Shown piece after piece: positions 23,347 to 36,190 of a stretch of DNA of 64,000 nt. How positions within the stretch are numbered: the first letter of the stretch is position 1; the number at the start of each line of letters is the position of its first letter. The notes beneath the pieces are model-generated. The model saw only the letters and a program-made list of their open reading frames with translations, was not told the DNA's origin and searched no databases. The stretch covers positions 6,769,616 to 6,833,615 of the forward strand of contig NC_135015.1 in assembly GCF_051020955.1 (NCBI RefSeq), read 5' to 3'. Position numbers and translations under genes: made by a program. The stretch comes from Megalopta genalis (Eukaryota > Arthropoda > Insecta > Hymenoptera > Halictidae).

Positions 23347-23513
23347 TTGACCTTGACAAGACCTTGACATGACCTTGACATGACCTTGGCATGACCTAGA
23401 CAAGACCTTGACATGACCCTGACATGACCTTGACATAATCTTGACATAACCTTGACATAATCTTGACATAACCTTCACATAACTTTGACATAACCTTTGC
23501 ATAACCTTGAGCA
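23347..23513. repeat. 11-bp tandem array 2
   Basis: About 15 copies of the same 11-bp unit as array 1, about 200 bases further on and in the same orientation as its main part. Three junctions are exact TGACCTTGA. The right half has drifted towards TGACATAACCT and TGACATAATCT. Confidence 0.92.
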
Positions 23514-24850
23514 TTCTACTTATCGTCTAATAGATAGACGATGGTCGAATATTAATGGGAGTCACTGTATGTAAAATAAACAAAGCAAGTTACAAATAAC
23601 GGAAAATTAACATTTCTGATTCTTGTAATGTAAATAAATCGAAAACTGTATCATCTACACGAAAATGACGCTACTATAACTTGATTATACTGTAATGAGA
23701 AATTCGCAGCAAGTAATATAATATTCAATAGGTCGCGTAAAGTATTAACATTTCGACGAATTCAGTGAACAAGAATGAATATTTTATTGGCACGTTTATC
23801 ATTTCAGAGGTTAGAGTACCGTAACGGACATTGAAAGTTGTACACTTTTCCGCGCTTCGTTGCCTGTCCATGTTGCAGTTTGAATAACACAAGCGCACAT
23901 GTTTTTCCCCCAATTCAGACAGTCCGGTATAAGCCTGTTGGTGCATTGCACATGGGAAATTTTGCCTTGCTCGCCGCAGTTTTCTGACATTGTAGTTTTG
24001 GTTTAATTTATTTCGTCGGATGTAATGCAATTTTTCAAGGAAAATGTTTTCAAACCAAGAGCACCGTTTCCACGTTTCTCGAGAGAACGGAACATTTAGA
24101 CATTGAAGCCGACTTTCATTTAAGAAACCTGGGTACCTTGAAACAACAAAATACCTCAGCTAATTACACTCAACTAACATTGCACTTTTAGTACAATGCT
24201 TCACGTTTATTGAACAACGTATTGGCGATGAAAATATGTATAATTTTCGGAATCAAGAGGCTTGTATTTACACGCTATTAGTTACATTTATATCGCAAAC
24301 CGGAGTAAACATTGATAGCGGCAGAAAATAATGAAGACGAATGTCATCATGCGGAGTAGAAAGTTCAAGTGTACACGCAGCAAACAAAAATTCTGTTTTA
24401 ACGACGATGTAAGGAGCAAGACTCGGGGCCTTGTTAGTATTCTCCCTCGCATAAAATCTAAACGAAACATACAACATCATGTACAACAACGCGGAAATGA
24501 AACTAAAATTAATTGCACCGATACCTCTATATTTCAAAGCTAACAATCAAAGCTTTCAATCACTACAAAATTGAACTTCATCCTTCCTGAGATTAATTTA
24601 GAAAGTGTCAATATGTGCTGCAGAATACATATTCATATTTCGTTGGCCGGCTGATCAAACAGTCTAACATAGATTACGGAAAGCCAATGCAAACACCGGC
24701 GACAAGAGTAAGTAAATCGCAACCATACTTGATCAGTATTAAAAGTTTCTCTGCGAAGTATACGCACTTAACGCGATCAGTTCTTCAACGTCGCTAAAAG
24801 GAAGAAAGACAGGAGTTTTGCCGAAGCGATCGACACTTGTTGACACGCGC
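23514..24850. other. AT-rich, no gene seen
   Basis: The short frames at 23.7-24.0 and 24.3-24.5 kb are open on both strands and have no recognised motif. Confidence 0.4.
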
Positions 24851-24890
24851 CGGCGCGTGACCGGTGCGTGACCGGCGCGTGACCGGCGTG
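24851..24890 (+). repeat. GC-rich 11-bp tandem repeat
   Basis: CGGCGCGTGAC repeated about 3.6 times with one T change (24851-24890). It lies at the left edge of a moderately GC-rich stretch. Confidence 0.85.
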
Positions 24891-25670
24891 CAATAGCGAT
24901 CTCAGATCGAGCGACTACGTTTGCAGACGTGTCAAATTAATCGCCCTACGAAAATCCATAACATCTTTACATTCCGCGGCACTTGTTACCTGTGTGCTGG
25001 CGAACAGTACACACGGATAAGGGAGGGGAACAAAGAGAAAGGGGGGAGGGAGAAAACGGCGGTGGAAAACACTAACGAATAATGCCGCGATGCGAAATAC
25101 ACGGTTCACCGCGCATAATTACGAGTGCACGACACGCTGAGAACCGGTGGGTTCTGAAATTATTGTAGAGCCGAAGAGACCGCGGTCGCAGCATACGTAA
25201 ACGAGAAAGGTTAAAAACACGGCGAAGAAAACGACGGTTAAAAAGGATAGTGAATGCTGAGAAGAGAAGGGGGCGAGGGAATACGGGACCAAAGAAGGCA
25301 AGAAAATAATAATATTCGGGGCTTTTGAATCCCTGAACAATTAGCCTCGCGGCGCTCGCCCAGCCAGCCTGTTTGAATCTAATAACAACAGCTCGTTCTC
25401 CGTATCCAGCAGCTTGCATTTGATTATCATCGTACTATTGCCGCGATACTTGCCTCCTTCCTACTTCCTCGGCCCTCTTCATCCTCTCCTGTTGCTTCTG
25501 GAGGATCCGTTCGACTTTCACAATGCTTTGTTTCATTAGCCCAAGAAACGTCCTGACGAATTAAAGCACGACTGCTTGCCGTCTTCGGCGGGTATTTTAG
25601 TCTGGAATGCGACGTTTTAAACAAACTTTGCGAATTCTGTACCCGGGAAGAGCATTATATACCTTTTACT
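24891..25670. other. GC-moderate stretch with chance frames
   Basis: Several minus-strand frames of 60-115 codons overlap in different phases. I see no domain in any of them. Confidence 0.35.
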
Positions 25671-26477
25671 ATATTCTTATATTTATATTAAGGGTGTTTA
25701 GATGTCGGGATGTAAAAAATGATCAGATGATTACATAATTAACATATTATTTTATAAAGGAGCTTGATTATATTTTATGTCAATATATTTGAAAATAGTA
25801 GGACTTGAATGTCAGCAGTTCAAAATTTTATTTAACACTAAACCAACCAACCTGTATTGATGATATATTGATGATATATTCTTATATTTATGTTAAGAGT
25901 GTTTAGATGTCGGGATGTAAAAAATGATCAGATGATTACATAATTAACATATTATTTTATAAAGGTGCTTGATTACATTTTAAGTCAATATATTTGAAAA
26001 TAGTAGGACTTGAATGTCAGCAGTTCAAAATTCTATTTAACACTAAACCAACCGACCTGTAATGATGATATATTGATGATATATTCTTATATTTATATTA
26101 AGAGTGTTTAGATGTCGGGATGTAAAAAATGATCAGATGATTACATAATTAACATATTATTTTATAAAGGTGCTTGATTACATTTTAAGTCAATATATTT
26201 GAAAATAGTAGGACTTGAATGTCAGCAGTTCAAAATTTTATTTAACACTAAACCAACCGACCTGTAATGATGATATATTGATGATATATTCTTATATTTA
26301 TTTTAAGAGTGTTTAGATGTAGGGATGTAAAAAATGATCAGATGATCACATAATTAACATATTATTTTATAAAGGTGCTTGATTATATTTTAAGTCAATA
26401 TATTTGAAAATAGTAGGACTTGAATGTCAGCAGTTCAAAATTTTATTTAACACTAAATCATGCGATCTGTAATGATG
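25671..26477 (+). repeat. 205-bp satellite-like tandem repeat, about 3.9 copies
   Basis: Units begin ATATTCTTATATTTAT at 25671, 25876, 26081 and 26286, giving a constant period of 205. Identity is very high, with only scattered single-base differences. Each unit contains TTTAACACTAAACCAACC, which matches the terminus of the TTAA element that begins in the last unit (26447). There is no coding capacity. Confidence 0.96.
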
Positions 26478-26661
26478 ATTAGCGTGCATTAACTCATAAG
26501 AGTGAAAAGATAGAATTCACTTGGATTTTGTAAAGTTTTAATTATGAGAATTGTTTCAATAATATAATTTGTTCAATCATTTTCCACGAAGAAGTCTCCA
26601 AAGTTTGTAATATCGTAAAATAAAAAATCGGTCATTTTGACCGTGGTAGGTTTAGTGTTAA
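26447..26661. mobile_element. TTAA MITE at the end of the 205-bp array
   Basis: A 207-bp segment (26451-26657) between TTAA at 26447-26450 and 26658-26661. The left end is CACTAAATCATGCGATC. The right end read inward is CACTAAACCTACCACGGTC, then AAAATGACCG, which makes a GGTCATTTTGACC hairpin. The first 8 bases match and later positions match partly. In the other array units the left-end form (CACTAAACCAACCGACC) is closer to the right end. Confidence 0.72.
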
Positions 26662-28206
26662 AATACTTTGTCATATATTTATGACAACTATATTGATGTC
26701 GCGTTTCACGTAAAGAGAACCAAATTAATTTTGTGTATATCGTTATTTAAAATTGCAACGCATAGTATTCTCTTCGAAGAATGCTTAATTTAGATTTTCA
26801 CGAAGACTTCGATTAGAAATTTTCTTTTTCTTTTTTTACCTAACCACGAAAACTGATGAAAATGTCAATAGTAGTAGACAGAAAATGAATCTGCGGAAGG
26901 ACTTCAAAACACCGACTCTGCGTTTCCAAATATATACAACGTGCTAGGATATTGATTTCATTATCAGCCTGATAAAACGAACATCCGCGTATTTCCTGTT
27001 CCAGACAATTACTACAGGTAAAATCTGCGCAAATATTTGCGGACTAGCCGTAGGTATTGACGGGACGCGTCACTTATTTTCATGATGCAGATACGAAACA
27101 TCAATAAGTTCTCCGCAGTTTCATAGAAGCCTGTATAGTTGCAGCTTTTATCGGTGGTACGATTATTGTGTGCACGACCATTGTCTATCTCCGGTTGTAT
27201 CGCCGTATTTGACCGCGCGGATTTACAACGATAGGTATAATAGTCGCCCTGTAATAACGAACTGCAAAAAAAGGCGGGGTACTGCGTGATTGCGACGGAT
27301 CGCGGGTGTAAAAAAAATATGGAGAAAAATACGTTCGAGGCAGCTGCGGGGAGACAAATAAACAAACAAGAAACAAGTTGGTGTTCGACAGAAGATCCGT
27401 GCCGATGACAGTTATGACGCGGGGGGATTGCGGATTCAATAATCCAGCGCTATTAAATGCTGAAAGCTGAAAATGAATACACATACTTGCCTTTTTGCTC
27501 CCTTCTGTCGGCGATAGCTTTGTTACCTTTCGATCGTAGTAGCCACGTGTAACATGCACTCGTAGCACTCGAAACATCCAAAAGTGAAACGTCGAGAGGC
27601 CACTAAAAGTATCGGATTTCAACATTTATTTCCACTCCAGAAGCATTTGTGGTCGACGCGTTGCTACAATCGGACCTCTCTCGTCGTAACGATCGTTCCA
27701 ATATTTTCGATCCTTCATATCGGATTAATTTTCCAACATTTATTACTGAAGGTATCTCTGCTCAACAATAATTCATAAATTCTTGTAGAATTCGTTGAAA
27801 TCGCAACTTTCATATATGTAACACGTTTCTGTCTCTCCAACTGATATTATCGCGATGTTTCACGATTAAATTCCGCAGGTACTTGTAACAGAGAGAAACA
27901 AAATCGCTAAAAACGAACGATGACATTAGAACGGAGCCAAGAGGCACCGAGGAAGCATCACACCTCGTCGAGTTGACAAACGTGTTTAATCCATTCCTCT
28001 GGCCGTTTCCTCGATAATCGATAGCCTCGTTGACTGGTGATTCCTGTGAACTCACAGTCTACCCAGATTCCGAGGAATCGCGACGTTCTGACGGCAGTTA
28101 CCGTTGGTTCTTGGTGGCGAGTGAGAAATTAGAGAAGGTTTAACAGTGGCCACAGCGTGGCGGGCCGCGCTCTAAGTGATCATGGATTAGCTGCACGAGG
28201 AAATCT
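26662..28206. other. Non-coding, AT-rich
   Basis: No gene seen. Minus-strand frames at 27.0-27.6 kb (117 and 146 codons) overlap in different phases and have no recognised domain. Confidence 0.35.
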
Positions 28207-28233
28207 AGCAGCAGCAGCAGCAGCAGCAGCAGC
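28207..28233 (+). repeat. (AGC)9 trinucleotide microsatellite
   Basis: Nine AGC units in a GC-rich island. In a plus-strand 66-codon frame it would encode poly-Ala. No supporting gene structure is visible. Confidence 0.95.
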
Positions 28234-29097
28234 GGTAGCTTGCCGAGGGAAAGGGACGGCACAGCGAGTGGAAGGGTGGAGGGGGTGGGGTGGGGGTTTG
28301 GCAAAACCATGCGCCAGCCAACTAATTACTATGGCACGGGCCACCGACGGTGGTTAGAGCTGGTCCGCCAGCTTCAGTCATGATCGTTACGGCCATCCGG
28401 CTGCGGAGGGTGGAAATTCCGGGCGTTTGCCAGCTCGCCGCCACCTCTCACCCTCCCCCTGCCCCCCTGGCCGCCACCTTGAAGTCAATGACGGTGTACT
28501 TGCACCCATTACGCGGACTTATCTAATGGAAGAAGTTTAAATCGTCGTTACGGGCCGCGCGAACGAACGACCGAATCAATTCGCAGTGTTACCGAAAAGT
28601 GGCGTGGCACAGATGGAAAAAACGTTCGGTTCATGCACCCGTTAATGTAATAACCCCTTTCCTCCTACAGCCACGCTTTTACCGGCTACGTTTCCCACCG
28701 GTGTCGGAGCACGCAGCCGCCATTTCCATCGGTCCGCGTTACGAGCGGAACAAAAGCTCTCACCGTAGAACGTCAAAGGCGCGGAATAAAAATAAAGGTC
28801 GTCGCTCATTATCCGACGATGGTATTTGTCAGACGAACGACGACGAGGGTAGCGCGACGGTAAAGGCTGAGGGGGGTGAGAGGGGATCGAGTGTTTCGCG
28901 TGGTGCCGCGTTTCAAGTCGCGGAGGATAATCACGGGGCTGAATCGGAAGCGTGCAATCTCGATGGAAAGAGCCGAGGGGCGGACGCCGAAGAGAAAGAT
29001 TATCGTCGCTTACTCGAGGAACACGGAAAATGACTAGGAGGGTGCTAATTAACCAGCTCCGAGTACCCTTCGGTCTCTGACACGACGGGCCCCCTCT
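28234..29097 (+). other. CpG-rich island; candidate exon at about 28672-29033
   Basis: The plus strand is open from 28599 to 29033 (144 codons). Inside it a pyrimidine-rich CTTTCCTCCTACAG at about 28658-28671 looks like a splice acceptor. Downstream of it the frame is hydrophilic (Arg/Lys, then Glu/Gly/Ala-rich) and ends in EEKDYRRLLEEHGK and a stop at 29031-29033. A terminal exon of an unknown protein is possible. The composition is low in complexity and I recognise no domain. Confidence 0.2.
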
Positions 29098-29099
29098 CT

Positions 29100-29119
29100 C
29101 GCACTCTCTCTCTCTCTCC

Positions 29120-29165
<46 letters not shown>
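29100..29165. repeat. (CT)n microsatellite
   Basis: CT repeat with CCC and GTC interruptions, about 65 bases, at the edge of the GC-rich island. Confidence 0.95.
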
Positions 29166-29174
<9 letters not shown>

Positions 29175-32100
29175 ATCCATGCTCTCCTCCGCTGCTCTCA
29201 CCCTCCTTCCTCAAAAGATGTTTACGCCGCGAGAGAGGATGCTTTAATCGAGTTGAAGAGACGAGTCGCGTAACCCAATTAACTTGCTCTTCCGTTACTT
29301 CTACGGCATTTCCCGTCGCTTCTCATTCGTATTTCACGCGATCTTCCACTGTCCCGGTGATTTAGGCGGCAGGTTTGCGTAGAGCCGCGAGAGTGTAGGC
29401 GTCAACCGAACAGCAGGCGGAAGGGCAGCTTTCCCAACGGGGGAGGAAAACGGAGTGGGAAAAACATTTTCCTTCGGCGTTGCTGATGCCTCCAAGTTAG
29501 CTCGAATCCCCCGGAAGGCGGGATTTCAGTTGACGTTGACGCAACCGTTGACGGAGATAATTAATTTCCTTAATTGAAGCCGTATCTTTCTGCAGCCGTT
29601 AACTGCCCCGACGACCGACGAGGGATTTCAGGGAATTTTTGACGGTATCTGTTTGATGCGCTTTCCGTGGGGTATTTCCGACGATTCTATGGGATGCGTC
29701 TCGAGAGGTAATGCGGTCTTTGCGCTCAGACATCGTAACGAAATTCTCGCGAATGTTGAGATTGGAGATACTCCGGTCGTTTAACAAATGCTGCTCTTCT
29801 CAGAGCAGAGTACGAAATAGAAGAACTTATGATGCTTATTTATTTGAGTCAGATTATACACGTAGTCGTAGAATTGGGGAAATCTTTAGCATTTATATAA
29901 GTTACCGAAATCTACAAAATGCATTTCTTTCGGGTCACTAATTTTTTAATTTACGATTATTCATGTCGCAAAAATACATTTATGAGTTATTTATTCTATT
30001 TATATGTTACTTACGACAAATGTTTCAATAACACTTGTTAAAAATCAAGATAAATGTTACATTTATAAACTAATATAGAAGTGTTAATTTTCGTTATAGA
30101 TTTAGAAAAAAAGATTTAGAAAAACGCTGAAAAATCTCACAATTTCATTTCTGTTATCATTCCAACTAGTTGCAATTTGTGAACAATTTTTTAGCCATTG
30201 TCTAGTAAAATAATTCGTCTAACATCTGAACAAAATTTAGATCGCTTCGTCCAATTATAAAAAAGTTATTCCGTTTTAAAGGCGTTTGAATACTTTCGTG
30301 AGAATGTATTTGTAGTATTCGGAATAGTAAATACGGGTGCGAAAGGTTCGGTTGCTAATGAACGTATTTTAGTTTAGTCTTTAATTCTTTAGGAAAGTTC
30401 AGAACTTTTTCCCGAAATAAAATATTTTGGATCTTTAACGAAACATGGACTGGTACAGAAGAATTATGCGTAGGCTCATAGACACCTCCCTTGACGATTA
30501 CAAAATTAATAAAGGTTTAAAAAATTTTGCATTGATAACTTTATTTTAAAAGATACTTTACAGTTTATTACCAACTATGGAACTATAGATATTCTTTCAC
30601 TGTGAAAAACGAATATATATGATTAACATAGATATATTTATCTAATTAGAGTTCGCAGTTCTCGACGAAATAATGAACACAATGCATGATAAAACTTTAC
30701 ACCACGAGAAACTTAACTTTATTTGACGGTATTATCTTTAAACATACATGTCGTATAAAAGTATAAATTTATATAACCATCTGCAGCCTATTCGTAATTT
30801 GACACTATTTTTATCGTTAAGCCATAGTAAAGAATAAACACGTCTCCGAACATCGATAAATTGAACTGCAAATAGAATAATTCGTTACAAGTCAGACGTA
30901 CCGTAGCATTTCTTCCTATCAGTTAAGATACATTCATCGAAGTTTCACTCTTCTGTAAACAAAAATTCATTCGAGAAGCATTTTACATTACGAATGCGAA
31001 CTTTATTTCGAATAAATGTGCAAATTAAACAATTTCGAGCTATCATCGTGGCAGAAAATTCAGACTTCCAATTATTGTTTTAATTAACGCCGAGAAAAGA
31101 AAACTGCGGTTCCGGGTTGAAAACTACAATTACACAAGTGCAGGGGTGCACGAGGTCGAAGAAGAATGCGGTAATTATAACTCCTTCTGAAATTTTCAGA
31201 GCGGAATGTTTTTTTCGTATCAGCGTGCTCGTTCAGCTTTCAGTAGGGGAAAAGCTGCGATAGCAGCGGCTCGACTCGAGTCGAGTCGAGTTCTTCCGAA
31301 AAAAAATTCACCGTGTACACCTTCTCCTCGACACGCAGCACCGGTAATGAAACCGTCCGTGCTCCGCGATACTCCTCGTCGCAGGTTCATAAACGTCACG
31401 TCGTCGACGGTATGGCAGAATTTCGGCGTCACGTTCCGGCCTACGTTCGCAATTGCAACCGCGAATCGCCGGAACGCGGGTTAAAACTCCATGCAACAGC
31501 TTGACGATATTATAAACCGAATAAATAAATACATAGAAACACACCATCGACATTTAGATCTGAAAATTCTACGAGAAGTTACGCACACGTACGGCCGCAA
31601 AGGTGTCTTCATAAATACATTTGAAACAAGATTTTGCACATTTTATGGTCATATGGTTCTCTCAATTAGATATTCTCTGGAACATAACTGTTCGTTACAT
31701 TCTTTTTACTGAAAACTGTCAAATTGTAGCTTTGTTTATAAATCGTTGTAGATACGTGTTTACTCTTTCAGTTTAGACGTCAAAAACTAGAGAAACATCG
31801 CCACGTTTCGAAATTTGTTCAATTTAAGTCAAGTGCATAGGAAAGCAGTATTTTCTGTGAATTTTTATTGTGAATTCGTCATGGAAATTCACTAAACATT
31901 CCATGAAAATATTCATTTGTTACGTTATTATTACTACGCTGTGAGTGGTTCAGATCATAATCGGAGTGCGGGAAAAATCTATTTCACAGATTAAAATCTG
32001 CATTTTAAAGGTAAATGGGAAACGTAATTACTGTTCGTTAGTATAATCGTTACCTCGTATTTCGAATATGCGACGAGCGCATAAAAATCTGCAAGTCGCC

Positions 32101-33630
32101 TGTTACAAGATGACCATATTCTCGCAGGGTCGCCGAAGAGGTTGTTGCCTTCGAAGTCTTCGGGTAATTAATTTTTCAGGGGATTGCGGTCCATTTGGCA
32201 GAGCTAATCGTTCACTTGTAAACCAGAGGATCTTGATTACGCGGCGTCATCCGCGTGTACGAAATTGCCCCGGGTGCTTGATATTTCCTTATAACACGAA
32301 ATTATTACTCGGAACGTCACGAAATTGAATGAAAGCGGGCCGCAGTTTCGAGTGTACGTGGATGAAATGCATCGTATTTGCTCGCGAGGAGAGAAGCGAG
32401 AGGGGAAACAGTTCCTGCGGCTTAACTGAATTGCGAGTAAAGCGGCTACGAGCGTAACGCGGTTATATCCGCTTGAGATTACACTCTCGTGACTTTTCTA
32501 AACACACCTGAACCCCTGCCGTGACGTCGATTAAACCATCGCCGGCCGCGATCCCTAAACTCGCAACACCGCGATCGCTAGTTACCAATTACTCGTGTTA
32601 CCTACTTCTCTAATTGCTCTTTTCGGCGAACTGGAACTCGTTAAAGGGAAGAAATCGATAGGAACTGGTTCTATGTCGTTGCATGTTTCATTGATTGAAT
32701 CAGAAGCGGTTCATAATTGAAAAATCGAAAATTGTGAAGTCTACAGCGTCGTCCAAACGAAATGGCAAAGTTCGTCAGCAAATCTTTACCTTATCTTTCT
32801 TTTAATGTTAAAAAGGCACGCTTACTCTGGCAACTCTTTAATTTGTGAGAAATTTGTCAAAAGAGCGCATCGGATCGTGAACATTGAATCGTAAAATAAT
32901 TCTGCATGATTAAAGATTGATAACGTCTAATACATCTGTCAAAGAGAGCGAAACATATAAATATAGATATTAAACATTTTGATTAACACTTAACATTAAA
33001 TTAGAGCCTTCAATGTCTATGTCAGAATTTTTTCAGACTTTTATACAGCCAGGCCAGTAAAAATTACGGCCCGGTGATAACACTCGCAATATTCTCGTGT
33101 TGGAATCAGCAAAGTGTGTGCTTTTAAGATAATATGGTCAATTATGGTAATTTAATAACACATAACTTAGTTAGAATGTGCAAGGAATCGATGTTTTTCA
33201 TGCTTCCAGAATTAGATATTACCTATAAACAGCGTGATTGCAGATGTTACGTAGTTATAGCAAATTAGACTCTATAGAATGCAATTAAACAGAGGGTAGT
33301 TAACCCACAACCGTAAACCGTTTTTTCAACTCAGCATGTACGCTACCGGTGTTTGTTTCGGTAACAGCCTTCGTAATTACAACATTCTCCTAAATGCAAC
33401 GTGCCGTTCTATGCAAAATTTTGTCCCGTATATCATGTCGAGCGGTATAATTAGACATCGGATCTTTATGCGAAATAGAAACTTTTCAATTTGATTATAA
33501 AGGCAGGAATTACACGAAAATCCATTTCATCTTTCAGTTATTTTAATATTCCTTTACAACTGTGTGTTTCGCTGATTCAGTTTTGTCATAAGTGTAAAAG
33601 ATTTAGTGTAAAAGTTTAATGATAGTTTTT
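29166..33630. other. Non-coding; GC-rich to 29.8 kb, then AT-rich
   Basis: No gene, RNA gene or clean element recognised. A small GC island at 31.2-31.5 kb contains the palindromic tandem CTCGACTCGAGTCGAGTCGA near 31270. A second lies near 32.3-32.6 kb. Frames there overlap on both strands. Confidence 0.35.
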
Positions 33631-33659
33631 AATAATGACCTACTTTTTAGGTCATTATT
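33631..33659. repeat. Perfect 11-bp stem hairpin
   Basis: AATAATGACCT, a 7-base loop, then AGGTCATTATT. It is isolated in AT-rich DNA and its role is unknown. Confidence 0.8.
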
Positions 33660-35751
33660 TCCTTTATGTGAAATGCACACTTGCAGCTGTCACACGTGAA
33701 CGTATTAATTTGTCGCTTGCTGTAAAAACGACGCAAAGATATATATTTAACTTTGTAAATTAAAGTAAATTTAATTTTAACTTTAACTTTAAGTATTGAA
33801 AACTAAAGCAAGAAGAGATACGTTTACAATAAGATCACTCGCGACGTTTACTTTTTAACAAAGCAATACATACATCGATATGTACATACAGCACATAAGT
33901 GCTATATATCTGGAAGCAGTGAAAAATGCATCGAGTTGGCAAATTGGATGAATGAGAGTTAACATATGAACTGGCAAATTAAAACTCCCAACATTCAGAC
34001 AACTGCAAGTAGTTTAATTAAGAAAACTTAAACTAGAGGGTCAAAATTAATCAAAATGTAATGGTATCGTGTTCAAATCTAACACAGACCTCGTTAATTC
34101 CCTTGCTTACTACAAATCCCAACAATATTTAGTGACCCCAAATATTCCCTAACAAAAATATGGTTTTAAACTTGATCAAAGAATAGTAAACCACCCATAT
34201 ACCAACTATATATAGTTTACTGAGGGGAACTTCAGAGGGGACAACCTGGATGAGGGATATAATAATAAGAAGAAGAGAAAAATGAAGGGACGGCCGAATA
34301 AGTTATTGAATAACTGACGTTGTAAATTGTACACATAGAAACAAGAATGTACATCCCCTTTCATAGACTGAAAAGCAAGTGAAATAAACGTTTAACATGC
34401 CACCGAACCTGTTAATAAAACCAATCCAATTTGAATTTCAAATCTGACTAAAAGGAACATTCTCGTTAAGACTTCGTTTTTCAGTTCGGTAAGATCGGAA
34501 TCCGTTCAAATACACCGAGTTTATACAAGCACCCCGAGCGCGGTATAAGGATTAATTGCGAAGTACACGGTCCACCGGATCGCTAAGACACCTCGCGCGC
34601 CATTATCTCGATCGTTGGCAGCGAGTGTGGCGCGACCGGAGTCACTCTCGCAGCAAAGCAGGCTGAAGCAACAAAAACGACGAGGGAAAGAAAAGGAAAA
34701 GAAAGAATAGCAGGAAGAAAAAAATAGCGGCGGAGAAACGATCGTCGGCGTCGGGAAAAGGTCAGGGAGCGATTAGTTACGAAACGGGCCGCGTAATCGC
34801 GTTAAAGTATTGCGATCCCGCTGTCGTGCAGATAGGACCGCATTACGGCCGCGCGCGTAATCTTGGCATCGGGCGAAATGGGAAAATAATGTTGGCAGTA
34901 AGTGCCGGCTAAAGGGCCCCGGCTCTCGTAATTACTGTAAAAACGATATGATTATAGGAGAACCGTGAGCAGCTGCGTGCTCGCATTGCTATTTCTATGA
35001 TCGTCGTCGGCTCGACCGGCATTTTGACACATGCGCGCACACTTCAGGCCTACGTCCACGCACGGTACAGTTTCCGCTGCGTTTTCCGCGCATACCGGCC
35101 CCTCGGGTTCACCCTGTTGTACCGGCGTTAAAGCCGAGGGGGGTGGCCGGGTAACAGGGATGGGGCGATTTGTAGCTTGCGCCGGTGTTATGGCCAATAA
35201 ACTACGCACGGCGAATATAACGGGTCGAGCTTGCGGAGAGAAAAAGAGGCCGGGGCTGAAGGCACGAAGGGCTGGCGGGGAGGGGGGCGAGTCCGCAATA
35301 AATGAATATTTAATCCATCCTCGCGCGTCGGTGTAACTAATTTGAAAACATCGCGGGCCCGGCTCTTAAGCGGCGTGCTAAATCTCGGAAGTTCGCGCCT
35401 CCGAGGAGGGAATGCGCTCGAGAACGACGACGCGCGACGCCTCGTGGCTCGCAATTTCGTGGCGAACCGTGACGACCGAGGTGATCGAGTTTCCCGAAAT
35501 TCCCTGTTTCCATTTACCCGACTGTCGTCTTTCCTAGAAACGTTGCACTGCTATGATCTATGATGAGGCAACGAAGACAGAAATCGGGTGGCGATATGCT
35601 AGAGGAACTGACGGAGGACTTCGTTGTTTCGATTCAGAATTCTTCTGTACGAAAGTGACTGATCCATTTGAACCCGTGCATAAATATTGTTATTTGATTC
35701 TCCAGTTTCTGACAATTATTTACAATTTTTATATGTTTTATTAACGAATTT
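33660..35751. other. Non-coding; CpG-rich island about 34.5-35.5 kb
   Basis: AT-rich to 34.45 kb, then GC-rich with overlapping short frames on both strands. No recognisable protein or RNA. Confidence 0.35.
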
Positions 35752-35813
35752 AGACGTCTTTAAGACATCCCGAATGTCCTACACCAGACGTCTTTAAGAC
35801 GTCTTAAAGACGT
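35752..35813. repeat. 26-bp perfect palindrome with a partial upstream copy
   Basis: 35788-35813 is its own reverse complement, centred on GAC/GTC, with GTCTTTAAGAC in its left part. The upstream copy at 35752-35768 shares AGACGTCTTTAAGAC. Such a sequence can form a cruciform. It may be the junction of a small palindromic repeat. Confidence 0.85.
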
Positions 35814-36081
35814 TTTTGTGCTATCTCGGTTGTTAATGGTTGCTGTCCATATTTAATTTGAAGTTACTCTTTCTGGCAAAAGGAAGTATAAATGTTAGAA
35901 AATTAACACCAAACGTAACACAAAGATACTTTTATACACAAAAATTGGCTAAAGTTGCACCAAATCCAAATAATTACAATCTTACAACTTTTATAAGATG
36001 AGAAAAACGAGTAACTTTTAGTACTTGACAAGTTCAGTATTAAAATGCTCTCTGAAAAGTTAATATTTGGAGTTAAGAAAT

Positions 36082-36140
36082 TATATATATATATATATAT
36101 ATATATTAGACACACACATTATATTAATATAGCAGATATA

Positions 36141-36190
<50 letters not shown>

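Noticed and set aside
22915..23513. CRISPR-like array
   Set aside because: Units are 11 bp and contiguous with no spacers, and the DNA is eukaryotic.
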